DNA from: Paenarthrobacter nicotinovorans | GTDB taxonomy: Bacteria; Actinomycetota; Actinomycetes; Actinomycetales; Micrococcaceae | Direction: 5' to 3' | DNA length: 64,000 nucleotides | NCBI RefSeq assembly: GCF_007670255.1 | Contig: NZ_SZVS01000004.1 | Location: 62,001 to 126,000, forward strand | Position numbers and translations under genes: made by a program | Part shown: one piece after another, positions 8,493 to 16,694 of the stretch | How positions within the stretch are numbered: the stretch's first letter is position 1 | How the letters are laid out: each line of letters opens with the position of its first letter | The notes under the pieces: generated by a model | Seen by the model: the letters and a program-made list of their open reading frames with translations, nothing else | Databases searched by the model: none | What the model was told of the DNA's origin: nothing

Positions 8493-9599
8493 ATGGCAAG
8501 CAATTGGGACAGTCTGGACCAGGCTCAGCGGGACGCAGTGGACGCGAATGTGGCCCTCTATGAGCGCGTCCGCCCTGCGTTGAAGCGGGTCACGCGCGAT
8601 GTCCTGCTGACGCTGCGGGACATGTTGAACGACGCCGAGGTCACGCCTTTGTTTGTCACGGGCCGGACCAAGACCGTTGAGTCGTTCCGCGAAAAAATTT
8701 CCCGCACCGATGACCCCATTGAGCCGGGCGGCCCCCGCGTGCTCAAGTTCCCGGATCCCTTCCGCACCCTGAACGATATGGTGGGAATCCGCGTCATCAC
8801 CAAGCTGCCGGCGGAAAACGCAGCGGTTGCCAACATCATCAAACGCCAGCGCCAACTGTTCGATTGCCGTGGTGACCGCGAGAAGGACATCGGTTCCATC
8901 GAGTCCGGGACCTACGGCTACTCCAGCCGGCACCTCATCCTGCGCACCATCCAGAATGAAACGGTCAAGGAGTACCAGCACGTCTTCAACCCGGACATGC
9001 CGGCCAATGGCAGCTACTTCTTCGAGTGCCAGATCCGCACCGTATTCGCCCACGCCTGGAGCGAGATCGAGCATGACATCCGCTTCAAGGCCGAGGATCC
9101 CCGCGCCTGGACGCCGCATTTCGACCGTCAATTCACGGCCACGGCAGCCATGTTGGAGACTGTGGAGAGCGCTTTTGCTGATCTCCACGAACGGTACGAA
9201 GAAGTCCGCGGCTACTGGGATTTGGAAGGTGAAGGCGCCTCACCGTTGACTCCCAACAGGGTACGTGACGTCTGGCGTACGCTCCTTCCGCACGTTGACC
9301 GTAAAGTTGATGACGACTGGGGGTGGGCCGCCGAACTCCTTGCCGCCCACGGACTGACCAAGACCGTGGAACTGGCCGGGCTTCTCAGCGCCAACCGGAT
9401 CACCGAGGTCCGCAAGGCCCTCGACCACCGCTACTCCCCCGGTCCCGACCGCCTCCTGGACGACCTCCTGCTGTGGCAGTACGGAACCGAACACATTGAT
9501 CTCACCGCTGAGGCGCCCGACGTCGTTCCGCACCCGCGGCGCGACAGCCTCCAGCGGCGCCTTAAGCAGATTGAGCGTTACCGCCAGACTGCACTGTAA
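8493..9599 (+). CDS. RelA/SpoT-domain protein, probable small alarmone synthetase with C-terminal extension
   Basis: This encodes 368 residues. Residues about 55-240 look like a RelA/SpoT nucleotidyltransferase domain: LNDMVGIRVIT, a basic region after it, GYSSRHLIL, and ECQIRTVFAHAWSEIEHD, matching the synthetase beta-strand and Q(I/V)RT...W..IEH signature. There is no HD hydrolase domain before it and no TGS/ACT after it, so it would belong with small alarmone synthetases. The C-terminal 130 residues are helical and unassigned. Pyrophosphate transfer to GTP/GDP or another acceptor is inferred from the family. It is 6 bases upstream of the SulP gene. Confidence 0.8.
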   Translation: MASNWDSLDQAQRDAVDANVALYERVRPALKRVTRDVLLTLRDMLNDAEVTPLFVTGRTKTVESFREKISRTDDPIEPGGPRVLKFPDPFRTLNDMVGIRVITKLPAENAAVANIIKRQRQLFDCRGDREKDIGSIESGTYGYSSRHLILRTIQNETVKEYQHVFNPDMPANGSYFFECQIRTVFAHAWSEIEHDIRFKAEDPRAWTPHFDRQFTATAAMLETVESAFADLHERYEEVRGYWDLEGEGASPLTPNRVRDVWRTLLPHVDRKVDDDWGWAAELLAAHGLTKTVELAGLLSANRITEVRKALDHRYSPGPDRLLDDLLLWQYGTEHIDLTAEAPDVVPHPRRDSLQRRLKQIERYRQTAL

Positions 9600-9605
9600 G
9601 GACCC

Positions 9606-11120
9606 ATGACAGCCGCGCCAACCATGACCCCTGAGCAACTCATGTCGCTGCGGGCGACCTTCCGTTCGCCCCGCCGCCTGTTGACTGAATTCCTCGCGGG
9701 GCTGGTGGTGGCGCTGGCCTTGATTCCAGAGGCCATCGCCTTCTCAGTGATTGCGGGGGTGGATCCGCGGATCGGCCTGTTCGCATCGTTCACCATGGGC
9801 GTGGTGACCGCTCTTGTGGGCGGACGTCCAGCCATGATTTCGGCAGCAACAGGTGCCGTGGCCCTGGTGATCGCTCCGGTGATGAAGGAGCATGGCCTCG
9901 ACTACCTGATCGCGACGATCATCCTCGCGGGCGTTTTCCAGATCATCCTCGCCGCCCTGGGGGTTACCCGGCTGATGCGCTTCATCCCGCGGTCGGTGAT
10001 GATCGGTTTCGTCAACGCGCTGGCCATCTTGGTGTTCATGTCCCAGATGCCCGAACTCTTCAACGTTCCTTGGATGGTCTATCCAATTGTTGCCGTGGGC
10101 CTGGCGATCGTTTTTCTGCTGCCACGGGTGACCAAGGCTGTTCCGGCCCCCTTGGTGGCCATCGTGCTCCTCACGCTGGTCACCGCGCTGGGTGGCGTCG
10201 ATGTACCCACCGTCAGCGACAAGGGCGAGCTGCCGGACAGCCTGCCCGGCTTGTTCGTGCCGAACGTGCCCCTGAACTTGGAGACGTTCCAGATCATTGC
10301 TCCCTTTGCGTTGTCGATGGCACTGGTGGGACTGCTGGAGTCGCTCATGACCGCCAAGCTGGTGGATGACATCACCGACACTCGATCCAACAAGACCAGG
10401 GTCTCTTGGGGCCAGGGCGCCGCCAACATCGTCACTGGATTCCTTGGCGGCCTGGGTGGTTGCGCGGTGATTGGGCAGACCATGATCAATGTGAAGGGCT
10501 CCGGCGCCCGAAGCCGGCTTTCAACGTTCCTGGCCGGCGTGTTCCTGCTGATCCTGGTGGTGGTGCTGGGCGATGTTGTGGGAATGATCCCCATGGCCGC
10601 GCTGGTGGCAGTGATGATCTTCGTTTCGCTGATTACTTTTGACTGGCACTCCGTCCGTCCCTCAACCCTGAAGCGCCTGCCCAAATCCGAGACAGCCGTC
10701 ATGGTCCTGACTGTTGCCGCTGTGGTCGCAACGCACAATCTTGCGGTGGGGGTCGGCGTCGGGGTTTTGGCCGCGAGCGTGCTGTTTGCCCGTAGGGTGG
10801 CGCATTTTGTCACGGTGGAAAGGACTGAGCTGGACCTCAACGGCGAGACCGTGGCGACGTACACGGTGCATGGTGAGCTCTTCTTCGCCTCCTCCAACGA
10901 CCTGTACACCCAGTTCGACTACGCGAAAGATTCCTCAGAAGGCATAGATCGTGTAATCATCGATCTTCACGGCTCGCATATTTGGGACGCTTCCTCGGTT
11001 TCCGTGCTGGATTCGGTGACCGAAAAGTACAGGAACCACGGTCGCGAAGTGGAGTTCATCGGCTTGAATGAGGCCAGCGTCCGCATGCGGGAGCGGCTGG
11101 CGGGAAAGCTCAACTCCTGA
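9606..11120 (+). CDS. SulP-family inorganic anion transporter with STAS domain
   Basis: This encodes 504 residues with about ten to twelve transmembrane segments, beginning with the SulP block LAGLVVALALIPEAIAFSVIAGVDP (residues 28 onward), and NIVTGFLGGLGGCAVIGQTMIN in the middle. After residue about 400 there is a cytoplasmic STAS domain with VIIDLHGSHIWDASSVSVLD. Substrates of the family are sulfate, bicarbonate or other anions; which applies here is not shown. It follows the alarmone synthetase by 6 bases, an unusual pairing that suggests cotranscription. Confidence 0.9.
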   Translation: MTAAPTMTPEQLMSLRATFRSPRRLLTEFLAGLVVALALIPEAIAFSVIAGVDPRIGLFASFTMGVVTALVGGRPAMISAATGAVALVIAPVMKEHGLDYLIATIILAGVFQIILAALGVTRLMRFIPRSVMIGFVNALAILVFMSQMPELFNVPWMVYPIVAVGLAIVFLLPRVTKAVPAPLVAIVLLTLVTALGGVDVPTVSDKGELPDSLPGLFVPNVPLNLETFQIIAPFALSMALVGLLESLMTAKLVDDITDTRSNKTRVSWGQGAANIVTGFLGGLGGCAVIGQTMINVKGSGARSRLSTFLAGVFLLILVVVLGDVVGMIPMAALVAVMIFVSLITFDWHSVRPSTLKRLPKSETAVMVLTVAAVVATHNLAVGVGVGVLAASVLFARRVAHFVTVERTELDLNGETVATYTVHGELFFASSNDLYTQFDYAKDSSEGIDRVIIDLHGSHIWDASSVSVLDSVTEKYRNHGREVEFIGLNEASVRMRERLAGKLNS

Positions 11121-11204
11121 CGGGGACGCCGAATGTCTGACATATACGTTCCGTGGGATGTAACGAAGTCGTTCCAAGTGCAGTTCTGGTGTGAGCATTG
11201 ATGA

Positions 11205-12191
11205 ATGCTTGAGGCAACCAATTCCCCGTCCGAAACCACATCCCCGGTAAATCCTGCCCTCGCCGCCGAAGCCAGGATTGCCCGGATCGCCGTCACGGTC
11301 TTCCCACTCCTGGTGGTTCTGGCCGGCGTCCTGGGGTTCCTCATCCCGGATCTGTTCAAGCCGATGGGTGTTGCGGTTCCTTACCTGCTGGGCATCATCA
11401 TGTTCTGCATGGGCCTCACCCTGACCCCTCCGGATTTCGCGTCCGTGGCCCGGCGCCCCTGGGCCGTAGCTCTGGGAATCGTGGCGCACTATGTCATCAT
11501 GCCCGGCGCCGGATGGCTGATCGCCGTGTTGCTTCAATTGCCACCGGAGCTTGCCGTGGGCCTGATCCTGGTTGGTTGCGCCCCTTCCGGCACGGCCTCC
11601 AACGTGATGGCGTTCCTGGCCAAGGGCGATGTGGCCCTGTCAGTCGCCGTCGCTTCCGTTTCCACGCTGATAGCGCCGCTGGTGACGCCCGCACTGACGC
11701 TCTTCCTGGCGGGCTCGTTCCTGAATATCGACGCCGGGGCCATGGTCTTGGACATCGTCAAGACAGTGCTGCTGCCCGTCATCGCGGGCCTGCTTGCAAG
11801 GTTGTTCCTCTCGAAGCTCGTGGCGAAGGTGCTTCCGGTACTTCCTTGGGCTTCAGCCGTCGTCATCTCCTTGATCGTGGCCATCGTTGTGGCTGGAAGC
11901 GCCAGCAAGATCGTCGCTGCTGGCGGCATCGTGTTCCTGGCTGTCGTGCTTCACAACGGCTTCGGCCTTGGATTGGGCTACCTGGCCGGCAAGCTGGGCC
12001 GTTTGGATGACAAGGCACGCCGTGCCCTGGCGTTCGAGGTCGGTATGCAGAACTCGGGACTCGCGGCGACCCTGGCCACTGCCCACTTCGGTGCATTGGC
12101 TGCGTTGCCGTCCGCCGTGTTCTCGCTGTGGCACAACATCTCCGGCGCGATCGTTGCAGCGTGGTTGGCACGGAGGCCGCTGAAGGACTAG
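11205..12191 (+). CDS. Bile acid:Na+ symporter (BASS) family transporter
   Basis: This 328-residue membrane protein has about ten hydrophobic segments. The family pattern is clear: MFCMGLTLTPPDFASVARRP near residue 65, GLILVGCAPSGTASNVMAFLAKGD, and FEVGMQNSGLAATLATAHFG near the C-terminus; the two crossing-helix motifs hold the sodium sites. Bacterial members import pantoate, other organic anions or keto acids; the cargo is unknown. It is the last ordinary gene before the small-gene array. Confidence 0.88.
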   Translation: MLEATNSPSETTSPVNPALAAEARIARIAVTVFPLLVVLAGVLGFLIPDLFKPMGVAVPYLLGIIMFCMGLTLTPPDFASVARRPWAVALGIVAHYVIMPGAGWLIAVLLQLPPELAVGLILVGCAPSGTASNVMAFLAKGDVALSVAVASVSTLIAPLVTPALTLFLAGSFLNIDAGAMVLDIVKTVLLPVIAGLLARLFLSKLVAKVLPVLPWASAVVISLIVAIVVAGSASKIVAAGGIVFLAVVLHNGFGLGLGYLAGKLGRLDDKARRALAFEVGMQNSGLAATLATAHFGALAALPSAVFSLWHNISGAIVAAWLARRPLKD

Positions 12192-12528
12192 GTGCTGTTT
12201 AGTCCGCTGGAGGTGGTTTGCTCTGGAAATGCTCGGAGGTACCTGTGGCGGCTGACTTCACTACGCCAGGGTTGCGCGCCCAGTCTGCCCGGCCGTCCGA
12301 TACCGTTCCCAACGTAAGGAACTAGATTGCAGTAAGCCTCCCCTCATCGTGCATCTCCGTGCGGGGTATTCGTACATCCCGCCGAGATGACCCGGCGCGG
12401 GGGAGTCGGCAATAACTGACACACGGTGAGGGACCGGCTTACGGGCGGCACGCTCGAGTGCATACCCCTCGTCATGGCAGCCTTATCATGAGCGTGACAT
12501 ACAAGGCACTCACGAGAAACAATGGGAT
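12192..12528. other. Intergenic stretch at left border of the small-gene array
   Basis: I see no gene in these 337 bases. They contain palindrome copy A (12422-12449) and short GC-rich inverted segments. No tRNA, direct repeat or integrase attachment core could be recognised at this border. Confidence 0.5.
12422..12449. repeat. Array palindrome, copy A
   Basis: Core CGGTGAGGGACCGG followed by CTTACGGGCGGC. CGGTGAG pairs imperfectly with CTTACGG around a GGACCGG loop. It aligns closely with copy B. It lies about 80 bases upstream of the first array gene. Confidence 0.65.
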
Positions 12529-12531
12529 GTG

Positions 12532-12897
12532 ATGAACGAGTATGAGCGAGATTCGCGGCAGTTCATGCTCACGCTGATTGCAGAACATCCGCATCTCCGA
12601 CCCGGCTATGAGGAGCATCTGGAGGACAATGACGGGGAGCTTCTGCCGCACTTGCTGATGGCCGATATTTGCAGGTGGGTACTCGCGGAACAGGACTCCA
12701 ACCCGCTTCGCGTGCTGCAACTTTTGTCGTGGCTGGAGGTTCACTTCGCGGGCGTCGGAGATGTGATGGACGACGTTGATAACGTCATCGCGGTCTCGTT
12801 CATCGAACACCTCCCCTTGCCGTCTGAGCCAGGAGCTGGCGTTGTTCTTCTCCTTGGGCGAAAGATGAAAGCAGAGTACGAACAGATTTTCTCTTAG
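12532..12897 (+). CDS. DUF7674-like small protein, candidate orphan immunity protein (121 aa)
   Basis: The 121-residue acidic product has LLPHLLMADICRWVLAE, LQLLSWLEVHFAGVGD, and NVIAVSFIEHLPLP. The sequence of a short helical N-terminus, 'LMADICRW' and 'NVIAVSFIEHL' resembles DUF7674-type proteins, which are often found among polymorphic-toxin immunity genes; this is recalled, not searched. It has no signal or membrane segment. The GTG at 12529 is a possible alternative start. Its TAG stop is followed after 0 bases by palindrome copy B. Confidence 0.6.
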   Translation: MNEYERDSRQFMLTLIAEHPHLRPGYEEHLEDNDGELLPHLLMADICRWVLAEQDSNPLRVLQLLSWLEVHFAGVGDVMDDVDNVIAVSFIEHLPLPSEPGAGVVLLLGRKMKAEYEQIFS

Positions 12898-12926
12898 CCA
12901 CGGTAGAGGATCGGCTCACGGGCGCC
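12898..12926. repeat. Array palindrome, copy B
   Basis: CCACGGTAGAGGATCGG then CTCACGGGCGCC. It starts immediately after the stop codon of the 121-residue gene and aligns with copy A over most of its length. Confidence 0.7.
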
Positions 12927-12997
12927 GTTTGAGTCGGTCACCAGCGCCACCTCACCTTTGAGCCTCGCACCCCACATTGTCTATCAGTCTGCGCACG

Positions 12998-13396
12998 TCA
13001 GTCCTCCAGCCACTTCGGCAGAGGGATACCGAGGCGCTCAAGAAGCCGGACGACGGTGTCCTCGACGAATATGTCGGCTGGTTCTTCAACAGCTTCAGAG
13101 GCCATGAATGCCCTCAGTTCTTCCGGGGAAACAGCAGTACCGACCTCCATGGAAGCCCAAGCGGAGAAGCTGTTTGAAACGGCCACTAGGTCCACGGGCT
13201 CGCTGGCGTCTGGGTTATCGAAATAGTCCCGCGGCTGGAAGCCCAAATAGAAGCGGCCCGAGGCTCCCTCATGCGAACGGTAGTCGATCGTCGCGATGTC
13301 GCTGTCATGCACCGAGATCCGAAGCAGCCAGTCATTCGTCTCGTCATTCCTGGACCACGACCCCGCTCTGTAGACGGATGTCTCAAAATTGCCCAT
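12998..13396 (-). CDS. Unrecognised small protein, candidate immunity protein (132 aa)
   Basis: The 132-residue product begins MGNFETSVYRAGSWSRND, has WLLRISVHDSDIATIDYRS, then RFYLGFQPRDYFDNP, and a helical acidic end with VVRLLERLGIPLPKWLED. The ATG at 13396 is chosen for the AAAGGAA site ahead of it. The layout (beta-rich front, acidic helix at the back, size, location) fits orphan immunity proteins, but I cannot name a family. It is followed on the opposite side by copy B of the palindrome. Confidence 0.6.
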   Translation of the reverse strand: MGNFETSVYRAGSWSRNDETNDWLLRISVHDSDIATIDYRSHEGASGRFYLGFQPRDYFDNPDASEPVDLVAVSNSFSAWASMEVGTAVSPEELRAFMASEAVEEPADIFVEDTVVRLLERLGIPLPKWLED

Positions 13397-13487
13397 GTAG
13401 GTTCCTTTCCAGCGAGAAAACACACCGTTTCAAGGCCTCTGGGCCCTGGCGCGAAGACTCAGCAGAGCTGGCTGCTACGCATCCCAC

Positions 13488-13823
13488 TCATTCATCGAAC
13501 GAAATATGGTTCCAGTCGGCCGCCTCGCGCCAGCCATCCCTGCCAAAGGACCACGCCGTGATGAGATCATGAGCGGCGCGCAGGTCGGCGACCACGGTGC
13601 CGAAGTGCTGGTCTGGGCTACCGTCGCGGAATTCCACTACAAACTCTCCAGCGTCATTGCGGATGGACTGGATATACGTCTGGCGGGTTGTGTCAGCTAT
13701 GCGCTCAATAACCAGGAATTGTTTGCGTCCCTGCTCGATGTCCTCGAGCAGGAAAAACAGGGCGTCCGCGGAGGGATCCTCCCATGTCTCGCCGGACCCG
13801 TTCATTGCCTTCAATAACGCCAC
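13488..13823 (-). CDS. Unrecognised small protein, Imm-like (111 aa)
   Basis: This 111-residue protein begins at a GTG. It has DALFFLLEDIEQGRKQFLVI, a QTYIQSIRNDAGEFVVEFRD strand pair, and an aromatic C-terminus with TAWSFGRDGWREAADWNH. Alternation of strands and the WxxxxxW end resembles small actinobacterial immunity-type proteins. An internal ATG at 13805 is an alternative start. It is 18 bases downstream of the zinc-ribbon gene on the same strand, so these minus-strand genes may be one unit. Confidence 0.55.
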   Translation of the reverse strand: MALLKAMNGSGETWEDPSADALFFLLEDIEQGRKQFLVIERIADTTRQTYIQSIRNDAGEFVVEFRDGSPDQHFGTVVADLRAAHDLITAWSFGRDGWREAADWNHISFDE

Positions 13824-13841
13824 TGGAGCTCACCCATTCTC

Positions 13842-14042
13842 TTATCTCGGGCAGTTGTCCCACCCCTCGGGAAAGTGTACGGGCACTGCGGAACCGGCGT
13901 TGATGGCCCGCCTGTGTCCGCAAAGCTCGCACCTCTCCAGGTGCCCGGTAAGGGATCCCTCACCGGCCGTTAGCCCGCTCGATGGGTAGGTTTCAGCGGC
14001 GATAAACTGACCGTCCCGGAATGGAAAGGGCGACGAGGACAT
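13842..14042 (-). CDS. Small CxxC protein (66 aa), possible zinc-binding
   Basis: The 66-residue product has HLERCELCGHRRAINAG near residue 35; the CELCGH motif with nearby His residues suggests one half of a metal site. Start ATG 14042 is inferred; a TTG at 14069 is possible and no strong ribosome site is seen. Palindrome copy E lies inside the coding frame, encoding EGSLTGH. That is unusual for the array and could mean the gene's frame grew over a repeat. Confidence 0.5.
   Translation of the reverse strand: MSSSPFPFRDGQFIAAETYPSSGLTAGEGSLTGHLERCELCGHRRAINAGSAVPVHFPEGWDNCPR
13945..13966. repeat. Array palindrome, copy E (inside a coding frame)
   Basis: CCGGTAAGGGATCCCTCACC followed by GG is a 22-base palindrome broken at one base pair, centred on GGGATCCC. 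It matches copies F, G and I in centre and spacing, although it lies within the small CxxC gene. Confidence 0.6.
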
Positions 14043-14359
14043 ATCTGAGCCGGTGAGGATTGAACTCAACGAAGACCAGGCACTGGTGTTGTTCGAGTGG
14101 TTATGTTATTTGAACAACGGTCGCCCCAGTTGTTAGTCATCAAGCGCAACAGCGCGTCCTGTGGGACATGCAATCCGACCTTGAGTCAGTTCATGTCGCG
14201 CCCTTTGAAGCAAATTACGACGAGCTGCTAGCACAGGCGCGAAACCGCGTTGCAGATGCCGGCCATAGACGGCTTACTTCTTTGAACTGGAACGTCCGGC
14301 AAGGGATCCCCAAGCGGGCGCTGGAGCGTACGGAGAGCCACCGGCTTACGGGCGCGGGT
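14043..14359. other. Gene-poor stretch with extended repeat copy C
   Basis: No convincing gene is present. A plus-strand open frame of 78 codons from 14168 runs straight through the repeat and I do not accept it. The main content is the extended repeat at 14293-14356. Confidence 0.5.
14293..14356. repeat. Array palindrome, extended copy C (two half-units)
   Basis: It has a first half GGCAAGGGATCCCC, a joining GGGCGCTGGAGCGTACGG, and a second half CCACCGGCTTACGGGCGCGG. From the GATCCCC at 14305 onward it matches 18456-18504 (copy D) at 44 of 49 bases. The second half repeats the CGGCTTACGGGC part of copies A and B. Confidence 0.75.
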
Positions 14360-14784
14360 TTAGATGGATTTCTGCTTGCCCGCTTCGACTCTAGTTTTAA
14401 CTAGGATCTCAGCGAAGTGCCGACGGTCGAGGTAGTCCGCGCCGGCCAGTCGGATGATGCGACCCATATAGGGGTCCCTTTGGGCCATCTTCCTGTCGCC
14501 AAGACTAAGAGTGGTGCAGCCGGCCCGTCGTTCCGCGCGGTCTCTGGATGCGCACCAGCTCATTAGCACGACTACAGGCGTGATCGAAACCAGCATGAGA
14601 ATGCCCAGAACGTCGATGAACCACGACTGTGGAAATGCGCATTGTTCAGTAAGAAGACCACCGTGAGCACCCCAATTGCTATTGAGGTAAAACGGATCCG
14701 CCATCTCCAGAGAGCGAAAGTTGTGGGGCCCTTTATCAGGGAGGTTTCGGAAGGGGCCACCGTTTCAACTTTCCGTATGCACAA
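14360..14784 (-). pseudogene. Small two-helix membrane protein gene interrupted by a frameshift
   Basis: Two overlapping minus frames each hold part of a plausible membrane protein. The upstream frame (14784 to about 14640) encodes MCIRKVETVAPSETS and a hydrophobic FTSIAIGVLTVVFLL. The downstream frame (from about 14640 to 14360) continues with SWFIDVLGILMLVSITPVVV, then a charged tail with RIIRLAGADYLDRRHF. Joining them near the NNAHF/FPQSWF region gives one two-helix protein of about 140 residues. Either a one-base change has broken the gene or the sequence has an error there. Confidence 0.45.
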
Positions 14785-14882
14785 TCAGTAAGTCAGTTTA
14801 GGTATCAATTACCCCTGCGGAGTCTCTAACTCTTATCGTGTCACGCCAGAACGATGTCCTGAGAATACAAGGAGTCCGCTGC

Positions 14883-14904
14883 GCGTCCGCCTAACGGGCG
14901 GACA
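14883..14904. repeat. Short hairpin related to the array palindrome (copy J, weak)
   Basis: GTCCGCC and GGGCGGAC pair around CTAAC-type loop bases. CTAACGGGCG matches the right half of copies D and H, but the GGGATC centre is missing, so membership is uncertain. Confidence 0.4.
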
Positions 14905-14948
14905 GGGTAGGTCGTTCGTACGCCCTGGTGATCGGGGACAATGTCTCT

Positions 14949-15575
14949 ATGTCGCAGAATGTTGAGATGCACCGGGAGATGCCGTGGCCGTTCCCGGATG
15001 ACCGCTTTCCCCAAGGCCTCGGTGCCGTGGTCATGAAGTCGGTCCTTTCTGGTGAACGACCTGTTCTTCAAGTCCTTCACGACCCAGAAAACGGATGGGG
15101 TTTCGCTGATGGAGTGGATGACGCGAATACTCCTGGCGGAGCAGTTGCTGCACACATCAGTCACGTCACACGGCTGGACCCGACGCTTGCGGAAATGGCG
15201 AAGTTGCCTCCTGGAACGCTGGCTGACCGTTTGGAAGTCGGTGGCGAGTGGCACATTCGAAGCTTCGCATGGGACGAAGAACCGGCGTTGCCAGGTTCCC
15301 AAGAACACAGCCTTACGGGAGCAAATGGCACTGGAACTAATTTCGAATACTTGTCACCTGGTGTTCGTGTTGTTCATGATGCTCTGGAGCTTGCGATGGA
15401 ACCCGAGCTGTGGACTGTTGACCTGCGCGATGGTTCACAGCTGACAGTGATGGCCCACTCTCGGACTGTTGAAGGCAATGAAGTGGTCTTTTCCCTGCTC
15501 TTTAGTGGGAGGCCCAACGTGCTAGTTGAGACCCTTCGGATCCCCTTAGCCCTTATGCCGGAAGACTACTCGTGA
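14949..15575 (+). CDS. DUF2185/Imm33-like protein with C-terminal extension, candidate immunity protein (208 aa)
   Basis: This encodes 208 residues from the ATG at 14949 (a GTG at 14928 is possible). The N-terminal half has LGAVVMKSVLSGERPVLQV, DPENGWGFADGVDD and TRLDPTLAEMAKLPPG; the pattern 'backbone strand, GW-F-DG, DPTL..L..PPG' is that of DUF2185 proteins, which occur as immunity proteins. The second half, from about residue 125, has a separate beta-rich pattern ending IPLALMPEDYS and is unassigned. It is followed by the KptA gene on the same strand. Confidence 0.6.
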   Translation: MSQNVEMHREMPWPFPDDRFPQGLGAVVMKSVLSGERPVLQVLHDPENGWGFADGVDDANTPGGAVAAHISHVTRLDPTLAEMAKLPPGTLADRLEVGGEWHIRSFAWDEEPALPGSQEHSLTGANGTGTNFEYLSPGVRVVHDALELAMEPELWTVDLRDGSQLTVMAHSRTVEGNEVVFSLLFSGRPNVLVETLRIPLALMPEDYS

Positions 15576-15615
15576 AGCACACCTACAACTCCCACTTGAA
15601 GAGGGGATGAGGACC

Positions 15616-16173
15616 ATGTGTGACTTACCGAAGCTCAGTCGGGCGGTATCGCGTGCTTTGCGCCACGAGCCCTGGCTTTACGAACTGGAATTGGACGGGG
15701 AAGGGTGGACGTCGGTGGACGACCTGCTTCAGGCGCTCCGGGGAGAGTCCCCTGAATGGGTGAACCTTGAAGTCACGGACCTGGAAAATATGCTCTTGTC
15801 CTCCCCTAAGCGACGCCATGAACTGAGCGGGGGCCGCATTCGGGCTCTCTACGGTCATAGTGTCCCGACCCGCATAGTAAAGCCACAAGAAGGTCCACCC
15901 CAAAAACTGTTTCATGGAACATCCAGGGAAAGCCTTGAAGCTATTCAATCAGAGGGTTTGCGGCCTATGCGACGCCAGTACGTCCACCTATCCGAGGACG
16001 TCGAAATGGCCAAGCAGGTGGGACAACGAAAGGACACTGACCCGATTCTCCTTCGCATTGACAGCGCGGCCGCACACGGAGACAACGTCAAGTTCTACCG
16101 TGGCGGCGAAAAAGTATGGCTAGCGGATGGAGTTCCTGCCGCGTTCATATCGGTCGTTCCGCAAGATGAGTGA
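15616..16173 (+). CDS. kptA: RNA 2'-phosphotransferase, KptA/Tpt1 family
   Basis: The family transfers the 2'-phosphate of an RNA splice junction, or another RNA phosphate end, to NAD+, giving ADP-ribose 1'',2''-cyclic phosphate. Residues seen: LSRAVSRALRHEP at the N-terminus, the wing GWTSVDDLLQAL, RRHELSGGRIRALYGHS (the R-x-S-like RNA/NAD contact and GHS), LFHGTSRESLEAIQSEGL and YVHLSEDVEMAKQVGQR. Length is normal at about 185 residues. ATG 15616 is preferred for its spacing from GGATGAGG; ATG 15607 is an alternative. Bacteria usually have no matching tRNA splicing pathway, so the role here is uncertain. The gene overlaps the next one by 8 bases. Confidence 0.88.
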   Translation: MCDLPKLSRAVSRALRHEPWLYELELDGEGWTSVDDLLQALRGESPEWVNLEVTDLENMLLSSPKRRHELSGGRIRALYGHSVPTRIVKPQEGPPQKLFHGTSRESLEAIQSEGLRPMRRQYVHLSEDVEMAKQVGQRKDTDPILLRIDSAAAHGDNVKFYRGGEKVWLADGVPAAFISVVPQDE

Positions 16174-16570
16174 GTTCATCCGCGGCTTTCGTGGGGTCGC
16201 AGGCGAAAAGGGAGCCAGAAGGAACTGGTCACCGGCCGGATACATCGATGCGTGGAAATCTTTCGTGGCGGATTGCGAAGAAGGGTACCAGTGGAGCATC
16301 TACGAGTACGAGAACGAACTTGAAATTAGGGATGTTATCGACAAAGTCCTCACTGCCCCGGAACTCACGGCGTACCCTGAACTGGCCACTTTCGCGGAGG
16401 CAATCGCCGACACGGACGAACGTTTCGCCGCACTTCTACGCTCAGGGCCATCCGTCTTACCAGAGACCGCATCCTGGTGGAACCGTAATTTGCCAGGACA
16501 AGCCGGCCCTCATCTGGTCGCAGACGCCGAAGCGCACTACGCCGTCCACCTCCGACCGGTAGAGCCCTGA
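16166..16570 (+). CDS. Unrecognised protein translationally coupled to kptA (134 aa)
   Basis: The ATG at 16166 lies inside the last codons of kptA, giving an 8-base overlap. The product of 134 residues has WSPAGYIDAWKSFVADCEEG, YQWSIYEYENELEIRDVID, and a tail with ASWWNRNLPGQAGPHLVAD. The tight coupling implies a linked role, perhaps protein partner or antitoxin-like. No family is recognised, and no membrane segment is seen. Confidence 0.6.
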   Translation: MSEFIRGFRGVAGEKGARRNWSPAGYIDAWKSFVADCEEGYQWSIYEYENELEIRDVIDKVLTAPELTAYPELATFAEAIADTDERFAALLRSGPSVLPETASWWNRNLPGQAGPHLVADAEAHYAVHLRPVEP

Positions 16571-16612
16571 CGAACTTCACGTGTATGAGACACATAACTC
16601 CAACGTCAAATA

Positions 16613-16640
16613 GGGTGCGCTCAGGGATCCTCCTAGGCGA
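16613..16640. repeat. Degenerate array palindrome (copy K, weak)
   Basis: GTGCGCTCAGGGATCC then TCCTAGGCGAAA retains the GGGATCC centre, but the arms pair only partly. It lies about 43 bases downstream of the kptA-coupled gene. Membership is possible but unproven. Confidence 0.35.
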
Positions 16641-16694
16641 AATGCTTTAAGCTGGCCGTCGGATGGAGGGCAGCCTTCCGAAGCGAATCAAGGC

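Noticed and set aside
14168..14404. Plus-strand gene of 78 residues
   Set aside because: The frame runs through the extended repeat copy C, has no ribosome site and has no protein-like conservation pattern.
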